Of a DNA stretch of 39,040 bases, positions 6,314 through 15,103 are shown piece after piece (the stretch's first letter is position 1; each line of letters begins with the position of its first letter). Source of the stretch: RSA11 sp965652565. GTDB taxonomy: Bacteria > Actinomycetota > Thermoleophilia > Solirubrobacterales > 70-9. Location of the stretch: positions 1 to 39,040 of the forward strand of contig CBFGWL010000019.1 in NCBI GenBank assembly GCA_965652565.1, given 5' to 3'. The notes beneath the pieces are model-generated. The model worked only from the letters and a program-made list of their open reading frames with translations, was not told where the DNA came from and did not search any database. A program made the translations under genes and the position numbers.

Positions 6314-8310
6314 GCACGACGCAAGCCGGATCCGGCGAGTTGTTGTGGACCCCGAGCCCCGAGGCGATCGAGGGCTCCAACCTCACCGCGTACGCGCGCT
6401 GGCTCGCCGCTGAACGCGGGCTGGACTTCGGCGACGACTACCACGCGCTCTGGCGCTGGTCGGTGACCGACCTCGAGGACTTCTGGCGCACGATCTGGGA
6501 CTACTTCGACGTACGCGCGGACGGCGATCCGACGACCGTGCTCCCCGAGCGCAAGATGCCCGGCGCGCAGTGGTTCCCCAACACCCGGCTGAACTACGCC
6601 GAGCACATCCTGCGCGAGCGCAACGACGCCGAGGTCGCCCTGCGCCACCGCGCCGAAGGCGGCGAGCTCCACGAGATGACCTGGGGCAACCTGCGCAAGC
6701 GCGTCGCCGCCTTCGCCCAGGGCCTGCGCGAGCTCGGCGTCGAGCGCGGCGACCGCGTCGTCGCCTATTTCCCCAACTCGCCCGGCGCGATCATCGCCTT
6801 CCTCGCGAGCGCCTCGATCGGCGCGATCTGGTCGAGCTGCTCACCCGACTTCGGCGCGCGCTCCGTGGTCGACCGGTTCGCGCAGATCGAGCCGAAGGTA
6901 CTGATCGCAGTCGACGGCTATTCCTACGGCGGCCGCGACTTCGACCGCATGGACATCGTCGCGACGCTCGAGCGCGAACTGCCCACGCTCGAGCACACGA
7001 TCCTCGCCCCCTACCTGAACCCCCAAGCCGACCCGCAGCAGCTCGCCCACGGGATCCGCTGGCGCGAGGTGGAGGACCGCGGCGCGGGCGCCGGGCTCGA
7101 GTTCGAGCGGGTGCCCTTCGACCACCCCCTCTGGGTCCTCTACTCCTCGGGCACCACCGGCCTGCCCAAGGCGATCGTCCAAGGCCACGGCGGCATCCTG
7201 CTCGAGCACCTCAAGAAGCTCCACCTGCACCTCGACGCCAAGCCCGGCGACCGCGTCTTCTGGTTCACCACCACCGGCTGGATGATGTGGAACTTCCTGG
7301 TCGGCGTGCTGCTCACCGACGCCTCGATCATCCTCTACGACGGCAGCCCCGGGCACCCGAACATGAACGTGCTCTGGGACCTCGCGGAGGAAACCGGGAT
7401 GACGTGCTTCGGAACCTCGGCGAGCTACATCGCCGCGTGCATGAAGGCCGATGTCGAGCCTTCCGCGGGCCGGGCGCTCGCCAACCTGCGCGCCGTCGGC
7501 TCCACCGGGTCCCCGCTCGCCCCCGAGGGCTTCGAGTGGGTCTACGAGCACGTCGGCCGCGACACCTGGCTCTTCTCAACGTCCGGGGGCACCGACGTGT
7601 GCACCGCGTTCGTCGGCGGCGTGCCCACCCTGCCCGTCTACCGCGGCGAGCTGCAGGGCCGCGCGCTCGGCGCCAAGGTGGAGGCCTTCGATGAGGACGG
7701 CAACTCCCTGATCGGCGAGGTCGGCGAGCTCGTGCTCACCGAGCCCATGCCATCCATGCCCCTCTTCTTCTGGGGCGACGAGGACGGCTCGCGCTACCGC
7801 GACAGCTACTTCTCGATGTACCCGGGCGTCTGGCGCCACGGGGACTGGATCGAGATCACCGAGCGCGGCACGGCGATCATCTACGGCCGCTCGGACTCGA
7901 CGATCAACCGCTCCGGCATCCGCATGGGCACCGCCGAGATCTACCGCGCCGTACTGGCCGTGGACGAGGTCACCGACGCGCTCGTCGTCGACATCCCCCG
8001 CCCCGGCACCGAGGGCTGGATGCCGCTCTTCGTCGTCCTGCGCGAGGGCGCCGAGCTCACCGACGAGCTCAAGCAGCGCATCGCGAGGCGAATCCGCGAC
8101 GACTGCTCGCCACGCCACGTTCCCAACGAGATCTACCGGATCGCCGAGGTACCCCGGACCCTGTCGGGCAAGGTCCTCGAGATCCCGGTGAAGCGCATCC
8201 TCACGGGCACGCCCCCCGAGCGCGCCGCCAGCCGCGACTCGCTCGCCAATCCCGCCGCGCTCGACTGGTTCACCGAACTCGCGGCCCGGCTCCAGGACCA
8301 AACCGCCTAG
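6310..8310 (+). CDS. Acetoacetyl-CoA synthetase
   Basis: The 666-residue protein is an adenylate-forming ligase of the acetoacetate-CoA ligase type (EC 6.2.1.16): acetoacetate + ATP + CoA to acetoacetyl-CoA + AMP + PPi. The P-loop-like motif YSSGTTGLPKAIVQGHGG, the A-domain motif GRSDSTINRSGIRMG and the C-terminal catalytic lysine region LSGKVLEIPVKRIL are all intact. Length matches this family (about 650-670) rather than the shorter medium-chain ligases. It starts by a 4-nt overlap with the upstream peptidase gene. It would feed acetoacetate, for example from the HMG-CoA lyase encoded at 14117-15055, back into acetyl-CoA metabolism. Its TAG stop overlaps that of the convergent deaminase gene. 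Confidence 0.93.
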   Translation: MSTTQAGSGELLWTPSPEAIEGSNLTAYARWLAAERGLDFGDDYHALWRWSVTDLEDFWRTIWDYFDVRADGDPTTVLPERKMPGAQWFPNTRLNYAEHILRERNDAEVALRHRAEGGELHEMTWGNLRKRVAAFAQGLRELGVERGDRVVAYFPNSPGAIIAFLASASIGAIWSSCSPDFGARSVVDRFAQIEPKVLIAVDGYSYGGRDFDRMDIVATLERELPTLEHTILAPYLNPQADPQQLAHGIRWREVEDRGAGAGLEFERVPFDHPLWVLYSSGTTGLPKAIVQGHGGILLEHLKKLHLHLDAKPGDRVFWFTTTGWMMWNFLVGVLLTDASIILYDGSPGHPNMNVLWDLAEETGMTCFGTSASYIAACMKADVEPSAGRALANLRAVGSTGSPLAPEGFEWVYEHVGRDTWLFSTSGGTDVCTAFVGGVPTLPVYRGELQGRALGAKVEAFDEDGNSLIGEVGELVLTEPMPSMPLFFWGDEDGSRYRDSYFSMYPGVWRHGDWIEITERGTAIIYGRSDSTINRSGIRMGTAEIYRAVLAVDEVTDALVVDIPRPGTEGWMPLFVVLREGAELTDELKQRIARRIRDDCSPRHVPNEIYRIAEVPRTLSGKVLEIPVKRILTGTPPERAASRDSLANPAALDWFTELAARLQDQTA

Positions 8311-9551
8311 CGCAGCCCCAAACGCTCCGCGCGTTCGCGCGCGCGAGCCACGACCTCGCCCTCGCCCTCGACCCGCCCGCCGCGCATCAGCACGCGTCCC
8401 GCGACGACCGTCGTATCGACGATCGCCCCCGACGCCGCGTAGACCAAGCCCGCGTCGAGCGCGCCCAGCGCGAGCTGAGGCGCATCCGAGCGCACCAGTA
8501 GGAAGTCCGCGGGCGCGCCGGGCTCGAGCGCGGCGCGGCGCAGGAGCGACGAGCGCTCCCCCGCGGCGATCGCGAGCGCCTCGGATGCCGTGACCGCCGC
8601 CGCGTCGTGCGCTTCGTTCTTCTGCAGGAGCGCGAACACCTTGACGTCGTCGAGCAGATCGAGCGAGTTGTTGGAGCCGGCCCCGTCGGTCCCCAGACCC
8701 ACGTGCACCCCGCGCTCGCGGGCCGCCAGATACGGGAAGACGCCCCCGACGGCGAGCTTCAGGTTGGCGACGGGGTTCGAGACCACGGTCGCGCCGCGCT
8801 CTGCGATCAGCTCGAGCTCCCCCTCCTCCAACCACACCCCATGCGCCAAGATCGTCTGTGGACCGAGCACCCCGCAGCGGTCGAGCAGCTCCGCGGGGCG
8901 CACCCCGTGCTCCGCGACGCAGCGCTCGACCTCCTCCTTGGTCTCCGAGAGGTGGATCTGCACGGGCACGCCGCGCTCCCGCGCACGCTCCGCCACCCAC
9001 GCGAGCGACTCCGGCGAGACCGTGTAGATCGCGTGCGGGGCGAACCCGGCGCGCACGCGCCCCGTCGCCGACTCCGCCATCTCGTCGAGCGAGGCTTCCG
9101 CGCGTGAGCGCGAAGCCTGCGGATCGGCCCCGTCGATGAGCGGCGCCGCACACACCGCGCGCAGGCCCGCGTCCTCCACCGCGCGCGCCGCCGCCGCCGG
9201 GTGCCAGTACATATCCCAGAACTCGACGGTTCCAGTGCGGATCATCTCCAGGCAGGCGAGGCGGGTTCCCCAGTACACGTCCTCCGGCTCGAGCTTGGCC
9301 TCCACCGGCCAAATGTGCTTCTCGAGCCATTCCATGAGCGGCAGATCATCCGCGTAGCCACGAAAGAGCGTCATCGCCGCGTGCGTGTGGCCGTTGACCA
9401 GGCCCCGGACGAGCGCCATCCCACGCGCATCGAGAACCTCATCGCCGGGCTGCGGTGATACGTCCGGGCCGAGCTCGGCGATCGCCCCGCCCTCGGCGCG
9501 CAGACCCACCTCGAGCCCCTCGTGCAACGCGTTGGTGACGGCGAGCGCCAT
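8307..9551 (-). CDS. MTA/SAH deaminase-type amidohydrolase
   Basis: The 414-residue protein is a cyclic amidohydrolase of the MtaD/SsnA group. Metal and substrate motifs are visible in order: NGHTHAAMTLFRGYADDLP (His55, His57), IHLSETKEE, the AHGVWL His, VSNPVANLKLA and GTDGAGSNNSLDL with the catalytic Asp. The family deaminates S-adenosylhomocysteine, 5'-methylthioadenosine or adenosine to the inosine form; related members act on guanine or chlorinated substrates, so the exact substrate is inferred. The phosphorylase gene directly upstream (gap 41 bp) favours methylthioadenosine-type nucleosides. TAGGCT at 9561-9566 could supply an additional promoter. Confidence 0.85.
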   Translation of the reverse strand: MALAVTNALHEGLEVGLRAEGGAIAELGPDVSPQPGDEVLDARGMALVRGLVNGHTHAAMTLFRGYADDLPLMEWLEKHIWPVEAKLEPEDVYWGTRLACLEMIRTGTVEFWDMYWHPAAAARAVEDAGLRAVCAAPLIDGADPQASRSRAEASLDEMAESATGRVRAGFAPHAIYTVSPESLAWVAERARERGVPVQIHLSETKEEVERCVAEHGVRPAELLDRCGVLGPQTILAHGVWLEEGELELIAERGATVVSNPVANLKLAVGGVFPYLAARERGVHVGLGTDGAGSNNSLDLLDDVKVFALLQKNEAHDAAAVTASEALAIAAGERSSLLRRAALEPGAPADFLLVRSDAPQLALGALDAGLVYAASGAIVDTTVVAGRVLMRGGRVEGEGEVVARARERAERLGLR

Positions 9552-9560
9552 GGGACGCGC

Positions 9561-9566
9561 AGCCTA
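9561..9566 (-). promoter_or_regulatory. Candidate internal -10 box for the deaminase gene
   Basis: TAGGCT on the minus strand, 9 nt before the ATG at 9551, fits the leaderless pattern seen across this window and would let the gene be transcribed apart from the upstream phosphorylase. Confidence 0.4.
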
Positions 9567-9592
9567 CGCGCTCGCGCGGCGCGGGGCCCTAG

Positions 9593-10231
9593 CTACGCGA
9601 GGTCCGGCACCGCCGCGGCAAGCGCGCGCTCGAGCGCGGCGCGGTGCTCGCGCTGCCCCGCCTCGACCTCCTCGAGCGTGAGCTCGGTCGCGGCGACCCC
9701 GTTCGCGAAATTGTCGACCACGCAGATCGCGGCGTACGCGAGCCCGAGCTCCCCGGCCACGACGCACTCCGAGGCGACGGTCATCCCGATCACCTCGGCG
9801 TGCGCGGCTGCGAAGCGCACCTCCGCGCGCGTCTCCAGCCGCGGCCCCGCGACCTGCCAGTAGACGCCCCCGTCGCGCACTTCGGCATGCGCGCGCAGCG
9901 CGTCGATAACGCGCGCCCTCCACTCCGCGTCGAAGCCCGCCACGCGGTGCGCCTCGCGGCCCGCGAGGGTCGTGACCGGACCGACGTCGAGCGCGATGAA
10001 ATCGTCGGGACAAACCAGTGTGCCCGGCGGCAGCTCCGGCCGCAGCGAACCCACCGAGGCCACGCCGAGCACTCGCTCGCAGCCCGCGTCCGCCAGCCGG
10101 CGCAGGTTCGCCCCGTGGTCGATCAGGTGGGGCAGCTGGTAGCCGCGCTCGCCGTGCCTGCTGATCGCCACCGCGCCCGGAACGTCGAGGCCCGCGGCCC
10201 CGCTGCCCAAGATCAGCCCGACCCCGGCCAT
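9593..10231 (-). CDS. MTAP/PNP-family nucleoside phosphorylase
   Basis: The 212-residue protein belongs to the trimeric purine nucleoside/methylthioadenosine phosphorylase family. The N-terminal phosphate-binding Gly-rich segment LILGSGAAGL is followed by RHGERGYQLPHLIDHGANL, the family's RHG...PH block, then VASVGSL, GPRLETRAEVR and GMTVASECVVAGELGLAYA near the C-terminus, which contacts the base and ribose. It is shorter than typical members (about 245-290). Paired with the deaminase 41 bp downstream, it could act as a 5'-methylthioinosine phosphorylase, as described in Pseudomonas aeruginosa; general PNP or MTA phosphorylase activity is the alternative. It begins 15 bp after the carboxylase stop, in the same operon. 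Confidence 0.82.
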   Translation of the reverse strand: MAGVGLILGSGAAGLDVPGAVAISRHGERGYQLPHLIDHGANLRRLADAGCERVLGVASVGSLRPELPPGTLVCPDDFIALDVGPVTTLAGREAHRVAGFDAEWRARVIDALRAHAEVRDGGVYWQVAGPRLETRAEVRFAAAHAEVIGMTVASECVVAGELGLAYAAICVVDNFANGVAATELTLEEVEAGQREHRAALERALAAAVPDLA

Positions 10232-10246
10232 CCGCTCGAGCCCGGC

Positions 10247-11785
10247 CTAGACCGGCGTGATCGGATTGCGGCGCTCGGAGAACTCGCGCGTGCGGGTCCG
10301 CGCGTGCTCGAAGCGGCGGATCAGCTCGTCGCGCAGCGCGTCCGGCTGGACGACGGCGTCGACGACGAGCTCCGAGGCGAGGTGCAGGATGTCGATGTCG
10401 GCCGCGTACTCCTCGCGCTTCGCGCGTACGAACGCCTCGCGCTCCTCGGGGTCCTCGATCGCCTGGATCTGGTTCAAGAACACCGCGTTCACCGCGGCCT
10501 CGGGCCCCATGACCGCGATCGACGCCGTGGGCAGCGCAAGCGTGCAATCGGGCTCGAACGCGGGCCCGGCCATCGCGTAGAGGCCGGCGCCGTAGGCCTT
10601 GCGCACGATCACGGAGATCTTCGGCACCGTCGCCTCCGAGACCGCCGAGATCATCTTCGCCCCGTGGCGGATGATGCCCTGGCGCTCGACGTCCGTCCCG
10701 ATCATGAAGCCGGGGACATCGGCGAGAAAGAGCAGCGGCACGTTGAACGCGTTGCAGGTGTTGATGAAGCGCGCCGCCTTGTCCGCCGAGTCGACGAACA
10801 GCACGCCGCCCTTGTATTTCGGCTGGTTGGCCACGACACCGACCACCCGTCCGTCCAGGCGCGCGTAGCCGACGATCAGCTCGCGGGCCCACCGGGCGTG
10901 CACCTCGCAGAACGAATCGGCGTCGACGAGCGCCGCGATCAGGTCCTTCGCGTCGAACGGCGTCTTCTCGTCATCGGGAACGATCTCCGCGGGCGACCGC
11001 TCGCTCGCCGGCGCCGCGGGCGGGGCGTCCGGCGCGCCCTCGCGCCAGTTCGACGGCATGTAGGAGAGGTATCGGCGGGCGGCCTCGATCGCCTCCTCAT
11101 CGGTCTTCACCAGGAAGTGCCCGCACCCCGACACGCCGGTGTGCATCTTCGCGCCGCCCATCTCCTCGAGCGAGACCTTCTCGCCGATGACCATCTCGGC
11201 CATCCGCGGCGAGCCCAGGTACATCGAGGCGTTGCCGTCGCGCATGATCACGACATCGCAGAAGGCGGGGATATACGCGCCGCCGGCGGCCGAGGGGCCG
11301 AAGAGCATGCAGACCTGCGGCACGCGCCCGGAGAGCTTCACCTCGTTGTAGAAGATGCGGCCGGCGCCGCGGCGGCCCGGGAACATCCGCACCTGGTCGG
11401 TGATGCGCGCGCCCGCCGAGTCGACCAGGTAGAGGATCGGGATCTCGAGCTCAAGCGCGCGCTCCTGGATGCGCAGGATCTTCTCCACGGTCTTCGGGCC
11501 CCACGAGCCGGCTTTCACGGTCGGATCGTTCGCCATCAGCGCGACCGGGCGGCCGCCGACCTTGCCGACCCCGGTCACCACGCCGTCGGCGCCAAGGCCC
11601 TCCTGCTCCCAGTTGGCGAGCAGACCCTCCTCCGCGAACGAGCCCGGATCCACCAGGCGCTCGACGCGCTCGCGCACGGGCAGCTTGCCTTGCGCGGCCG
11701 TCTTCTCACGATGGCGCTGCGGCCCACCGGCGAGCGCCGCCTCGAGCGCCTCGTGCAGGCGCTCGCCGTGCTTGGTCTCGCTCAT
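10247..11785 (-). CDS. Acyl-CoA carboxylase carboxyltransferase (beta) subunit
   Basis: The 512-residue protein is a biotin-dependent carboxyltransferase with two crotonase-fold halves. It transfers carboxyl from carboxybiotin to an acyl-CoA (acetyl-, propionyl- or methylcrotonyl-CoA). Visible oxyanion-hole stretches are FGPSAAGGAYIPAFCD in the N half and RKAYGAGLYAMAGPAFEPD in the C half; LYLVDSAGARITDQ and FLADVPGFMIGTDVE are also typical. Substrate cannot be read off with certainty. No biotin carboxylase alpha subunit is in the window, so its partner lies elsewhere. TAGACT 8 nt before the ATG suggests a leaderless transcript that continues into the phosphorylase and deaminase genes. Confidence 0.9.
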   Translation of the reverse strand: MSETKHGERLHEALEAALAGGPQRHREKTAAQGKLPVRERVERLVDPGSFAEEGLLANWEQEGLGADGVVTGVGKVGGRPVALMANDPTVKAGSWGPKTVEKILRIQERALELEIPILYLVDSAGARITDQVRMFPGRRGAGRIFYNEVKLSGRVPQVCMLFGPSAAGGAYIPAFCDVVIMRDGNASMYLGSPRMAEMVIGEKVSLEEMGGAKMHTGVSGCGHFLVKTDEEAIEAARRYLSYMPSNWREGAPDAPPAAPASERSPAEIVPDDEKTPFDAKDLIAALVDADSFCEVHARWARELIVGYARLDGRVVGVVANQPKYKGGVLFVDSADKAARFINTCNAFNVPLLFLADVPGFMIGTDVERQGIIRHGAKMISAVSEATVPKISVIVRKAYGAGLYAMAGPAFEPDCTLALPTASIAVMGPEAAVNAVFLNQIQAIEDPEEREAFVRAKREEYAADIDILHLASELVVDAVVQPDALRDELIRRFEHARTRTREFSERRNPITPV

Positions 11786-11793
11786 CGTGCCGC

Positions 11794-11799
11794 AGTCTA
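11794..11799 (-). promoter_or_regulatory. -10 box of the carboxylase operon
   Basis: TAGACT on the minus strand, 8 nt before the ATG at 11785, is probably the main promoter of the three-gene operon ending at 8307. No -35 is evident. Confidence 0.5.
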
Positions 11800-11891
11800 A
11801 GCCTCAGCAAGCGCTGCCCCTCCGGTGCCACGTGTCCTCGGCGGTGCTGGCGGCTCGCGGCCGCGGGGACTAGGCTCGGGGCGAGCGGTAG

Positions 11892-13271
11892 ATGACGACG
11901 GGTTCGACAGAGCGGGTGCGGGCCGACGTGGCGATCGTCGGCGCCGGGCTCTCCGGACTCGCGGCCGCGTGGGAGCTGCGTCAGCTCGGCCACTCCGCGG
12001 TCGTGCTCGAGGCGCGCGATCGAGTCGGCGGCCGCCTGCTCAACCACGAGCTGGGGAACGGCGGCGTCGTCGAGGTGGGCGGCCAGTGGGTCGGCCCGAG
12101 CCAGGACGCGGCGCTGGGCCTCGCCGCCGAGCTCGGGCTGGAGACCTTCCCCACCCACGTCGAGGGCGACAGCGTCATCGAGTACCGCGGCCGCGTGCGC
12201 CGTTACCGCGGCGAGATCCCGCGCATCAACCCGGCCGTGCTGATCGAGATCGAGCGCGCCCGCCGCAAGCTCGACCGCATGGCCGCGCAGGTGCCGCTCG
12301 CGGCGCCGTGGGAGGCCCGCCGGGCGTCGCGCTGGGACCGCGTCACCTTCGCCGAGTGGCTGCGCCGCAACGCCGTCACCGGCGGCTCGCGCATGCTCCT
12401 GCGCCTCGCGATCCGCAGCGTGTTCGGCACGGAGCCCGAGGACCTGTCTCTACTCCACGTCCTCTTCTACATCCACTCAGCCGGCGGCTTCAACCCCCTC
12501 ATCAACACCGCCGGCGGCGCCCAGGACTCGCGCATCGTGGGCGGCTCTCAGCTGCTCGCCATCAAGTCCGCGGAGCGCCTCGGCGACGCGGTGCGCTTGC
12601 GCACGCCGGTGCGCCGCATCGCGGACACGGGCGCCGGGCTCGAGCTGATGACCGACGCGGGCGCCGTCGAGGCGCAGCGGGTGATCGTCGCGGTCTCCCC
12701 CACGCTCGCGGCTCGCATCGAGTACGACCCGCCGCTGCCCGGCCACCGCGACCAGATGACCCAGCGCATGCCGCAGGGGACGATCATCAAGTGCATGGCG
12801 ATCTACGAGGAGCCCTTCTGGCGCGCGCAGGGCCTGAGCGGCGTGGGCCTCAGCGACGGCGGCTCGGTGAACGCGATCTTCGACAACACCCCACACGGGG
12901 GATCGCCGGGCGTGTTGCTGGGCTTCCTGGACGGGCGCGCCGCCCGCCTGTGGGGGCAGCGCTCCGTCGACGAGCGCCGTGCGGAGGTGAGCCACGTGTT
13001 CGCGCGGCTCTTCGGCAAGCGCGGCGCGAAACCCGCCGACTACGTGGAGCGTGCCTGGGCCGAGGAGCCCTGGTCGCGCGGCTGCTACTCCGGCGCCTTC
13101 GGGCCCTCCGGCTGGACCGACTTCGGCCCCTTCCTGCGGGCGCCCATCGGGCGCATCCACTGGGCCGGCACGGAGACCGCGACCGTTTGGAACGGCTACA
13201 TGGACGGCGCGATCACGGCCGGCAGGCGCGCCGCCGCCGAAGCGGCCGCGGCGCTCGGGAGGAGCTCCTAG
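11892..13271 (+). CDS. Flavin monoamine oxidase family protein
   Basis: The 459-residue protein is an FAD-dependent amine oxidase of the MAO/putrescine-oxidase group. It has the Rossmann dinucleotide-binding motif VAIVGAGLSGLAAAWEL near residue 13, LEARDRVGGRL, GGQWVGPSQ and the C-terminal FAD-contact region HWAGTETATVWNGYMDGA. Such enzymes oxidise primary or polyamines to aldehyde, ammonia and hydrogen peroxide; the substrate is not deducible. No signal peptide is seen, so it is cytoplasmic. The -10-like TAGGCT at 11871-11876 would give a very short leader. Its TAG stop overlaps the stop of the convergent DivIVA gene at a CTAG. Confidence 0.87.
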   Translation: MTTGSTERVRADVAIVGAGLSGLAAAWELRQLGHSAVVLEARDRVGGRLLNHELGNGGVVEVGGQWVGPSQDAALGLAAELGLETFPTHVEGDSVIEYRGRVRRYRGEIPRINPAVLIEIERARRKLDRMAAQVPLAAPWEARRASRWDRVTFAEWLRRNAVTGGSRMLLRLAIRSVFGTEPEDLSLLHVLFYIHSAGGFNPLINTAGGAQDSRIVGGSQLLAIKSAERLGDAVRLRTPVRRIADTGAGLELMTDAGAVEAQRVIVAVSPTLAARIEYDPPLPGHRDQMTQRMPQGTIIKCMAIYEEPFWRAQGLSGVGLSDGGSVNAIFDNTPHGGSPGVLLGFLDGRAARLWGQRSVDERRAEVSHVFARLFGKRGAKPADYVERAWAEEPWSRGCYSGAFGPSGWTDFGPFLRAPIGRIHWAGTETATVWNGYMDGAITAGRRAAAEAAAALGRSS

Positions 13272-14047
13272 GCCCCGCGGTCCGGCGCCGTGCGGTGCAC
13301 CGCGGTGTCGGCGTCCTCGACCGCATAGAGCCGCGTCGGCTCGGAGCTGGCATCCGGCTCAGGGTCGCCGGGCCCGCCGCCCTCGCCATCCTCCGCGTCG
13401 GGCGCGGCCTCACCGACCTCCTCGAAGGAGCGCGTCGCCTGCTGGTCCACGCTCCCCTCGCCCTCGGTTTCCGCGTCCGCATCCTCGGCGTCGCCGCCGG
13501 TGGGCTGCGTATCGGGCTCCTGTGTGCCGGAGCGCAGGGCCTCCGCGGCGACCATCAGCTCGTCGGCGAGCCGTGCGGTCTCCTCCGCGATCTCGTCGCG
13601 CCGCTGGGTGAGCTCCTCCAAGCGCACGTCGAGCGTGCGCCGGCGCGCGATTGCCTCGTCGACGATCTCCTCGGCGCGCGTCTCCGCCGCGCTCACGATC
13701 TCCTCGGCCTTGCGGGAGGCCTCGAGACGGGCGGCCCGCGACTCCTCGTCGGCCTCGCGCCTCACCGCCTCGGCGTACTCCCGCGCCTCCTCGCGCAGCT
13801 TCGCCGCGGCCTCCTCGGCGGCCGTCAGGATGCCCGCCGTGCGCTCCCCCACGCGCTCGAGCTCGCGACGCAGATCGGGATCGCGGTCGGCGACCGCACC
13901 GGGCGAGCCGTCGAGGAAGTCGGCGACGCGATCGAGCAGCTCGTGGACCGCGTCGCGGTCGTAACCCCGGATTGCCTGCGGGAAGGTGGCCTTGCGCAGC
14001 TGATCCGCGTCGATTCCCTGCTTCGGACGTTCCTGGTGGTTCGCCAT
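13268..14047 (-). CDS. DivIVA-domain coiled-coil protein
   Basis: The 259-residue protein has the DivIVA N-terminal membrane-associating motif FPQAIRGYDRDAVHELLDRV (about residues 24-43), a long Glu/Arg/Ala-rich coiled coil (about 60-165) and an acidic, low-complexity C-terminal tail. DivIVA proteins bind negatively curved membrane and organise polar growth or septation in actinobacteria; the acidic tail may recruit partners. It is shorter than the main Wag31/DivIVA, so it may be a DivIVA-like accessory scaffold. The ATG at 14047 is preferred to a GTG three codons earlier because GGAG lies 9 nt upstream. It lies 69 bp downstream of HMG-CoA lyase. Confidence 0.85.
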   Translation of the reverse strand: MANHQERPKQGIDADQLRKATFPQAIRGYDRDAVHELLDRVADFLDGSPGAVADRDPDLRRELERVGERTAGILTAAEEAAAKLREEAREYAEAVRREADEESRAARLEASRKAEEIVSAAETRAEEIVDEAIARRRTLDVRLEELTQRRDEIAEETARLADELMVAAEALRSGTQEPDTQPTGGDAEDADAETEGEGSVDQQATRSFEEVGEAAPDAEDGEGGGPGDPEPDASSEPTRLYAVEDADTAVHRTAPDRGA

Positions 14048-14116
14048 GCGTCTCACTCCGATCGTCGCTTGCTCCTGGCCGTACCTACCCGTTCGCCGCC
14101 GTCCCCGACCCTCCCC

Positions 14117-15055
14117 CTACTGGTCCGGACCGCCCATCGCGCTCGCCCACCGCACCGGCCCCGCCGTCAAAACGTGCGCGCCCAGCGGCCTGCCGAGGAC
14201 CTCCTGCACCCGCCGCGACGCCGCGAGCAGGCGCTCGAGGTCGATGCCGGTCTCAATGCCCATCTCCTCGAGCATCGAGACGAGATCCTCGCTCGCGATG
14301 TTGCCCGTCGCCCCGGGCGGCACGGGGCAGCCACCGAGCTCGCCGAAGGACGACTCGAAGGATTCGACTCCCTCCCCGAGCGCGGCGAGCACGTTCGCGA
14401 GCCCCTGTCCGCGGGTGTTGTGGAAATGCGCAGTGAGCTCCACCCCGGAGAGCCGCTCGCGCGCGGCGGCGAAGAACTCGCTCACCTGCAACGGATTCGC
14501 CATCCCGGTCGTGTCGCCGAACGCGACCTCCGCGCAACCGGCCTCCGCTAGGCGCTCGGCGATTCCGAGCACGCGCTCGACCGGGACCTCGCCCTCGTAC
14601 GGGCAGCCGAAGCTCGTCGAGATCACGCCCTCGCAGCGCAGGCCCTCGGCGCGCGCACGCTCGATGACGCGCTCCAGCCCGGCGAGCGACTCGGCGATCG
14701 AGCGGTTCACGTTGCGCTGGTTGTGCGTCTCCGATGCGGAGAGGAAGAGGTTCACCTCGTCGAAGCGCGCGCGGCGCTCCAGCGCACGGTCGAGGCCGCG
14801 CTCGTTCGGGATCAGCACGGAATACGCCACCCCGGGGCGCTTTTCGTAGGCGTCGAGCAACTCCTCGGCGTCGGCGAGCTGTGGGATCACGTCCGCGCGG
14901 ACGAACGACGTAAGCTCGATCCGCCGGAACCCCGCGTCGGCCAGCATCCCCACCAACCGCGCCTTCTCGGCGGTGGGGATGGTCTCCGGCTCGTTCTGAA
15001 AACCGTCGCGCGGACCCACCTCGCGCAGGCGGACGGCTGACGGATAGGAAGCCAT
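14117..15055 (-). CDS. Hydroxymethylglutaryl-CoA lyase
   Basis: The 312-residue DRE-TIM-barrel enzyme cleaves HMG-CoA to acetoacetate and acetyl-CoA (EC 4.1.3.4), the last step of leucine breakdown. Visible are VGPRDGFQNE (metal/substrate loop), GDTTGMANP, the metal-binding HFHNTRGQGLAN and the HMGCL signature GGCPVPPGATGNIASEDLV with the catalytic Cys. Length fits the family. The ATG at 15055 is supported by GGTGGAG and by TATCCT 8 nt upstream; the long upstream extension of this frame lies inside npdG on the other strand and is discarded. The acetoacetate made here could be used by the acetoacetyl-CoA synthetase at 6310-8310. Confidence 0.93.
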   Translation of the reverse strand: MASYPSAVRLREVGPRDGFQNEPETIPTAEKARLVGMLADAGFRRIELTSFVRADVIPQLADAEELLDAYEKRPGVAYSVLIPNERGLDRALERRARFDEVNLFLSASETHNQRNVNRSIAESLAGLERVIERARAEGLRCEGVISTSFGCPYEGEVPVERVLGIAERLAEAGCAEVAFGDTTGMANPLQVSEFFAAARERLSGVELTAHFHNTRGQGLANVLAALGEGVESFESSFGELGGCPVPPGATGNIASEDLVSMLEEMGIETGIDLERLLAASRRVQEVLGRPLGAHVLTAGPVRWASAMGGPDQ

Positions 15056-15063
15056 CTCCACCC

Positions 15064-15095
15064 AGGATAAGCCTCGGGCGCGGCTTCCATAGACT
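15064..15095. promoter_or_regulatory. Divergent promoter pair between HMG-CoA lyase and npdG
   Basis: The 48-bp intergenic gap holds two -10 boxes. TATCCT on the minus strand (15064-15069) is 8 nt before the lyase ATG, and TAGACT on the plus strand (15090-15095) is 8 nt before the npdG GTG. The -35 regions would overlap or lie in the opposite gene. Confidence 0.5.
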
Positions 15096-15103
15096 CCCGG
15101 CCC

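Noticed and set aside
9644..11800. A 718-codon plus-strand open frame opposite the phosphorylase and carboxylase genes
   Set aside because: High-GC antisense shadow; the minus-strand frames carry clear enzyme motifs.
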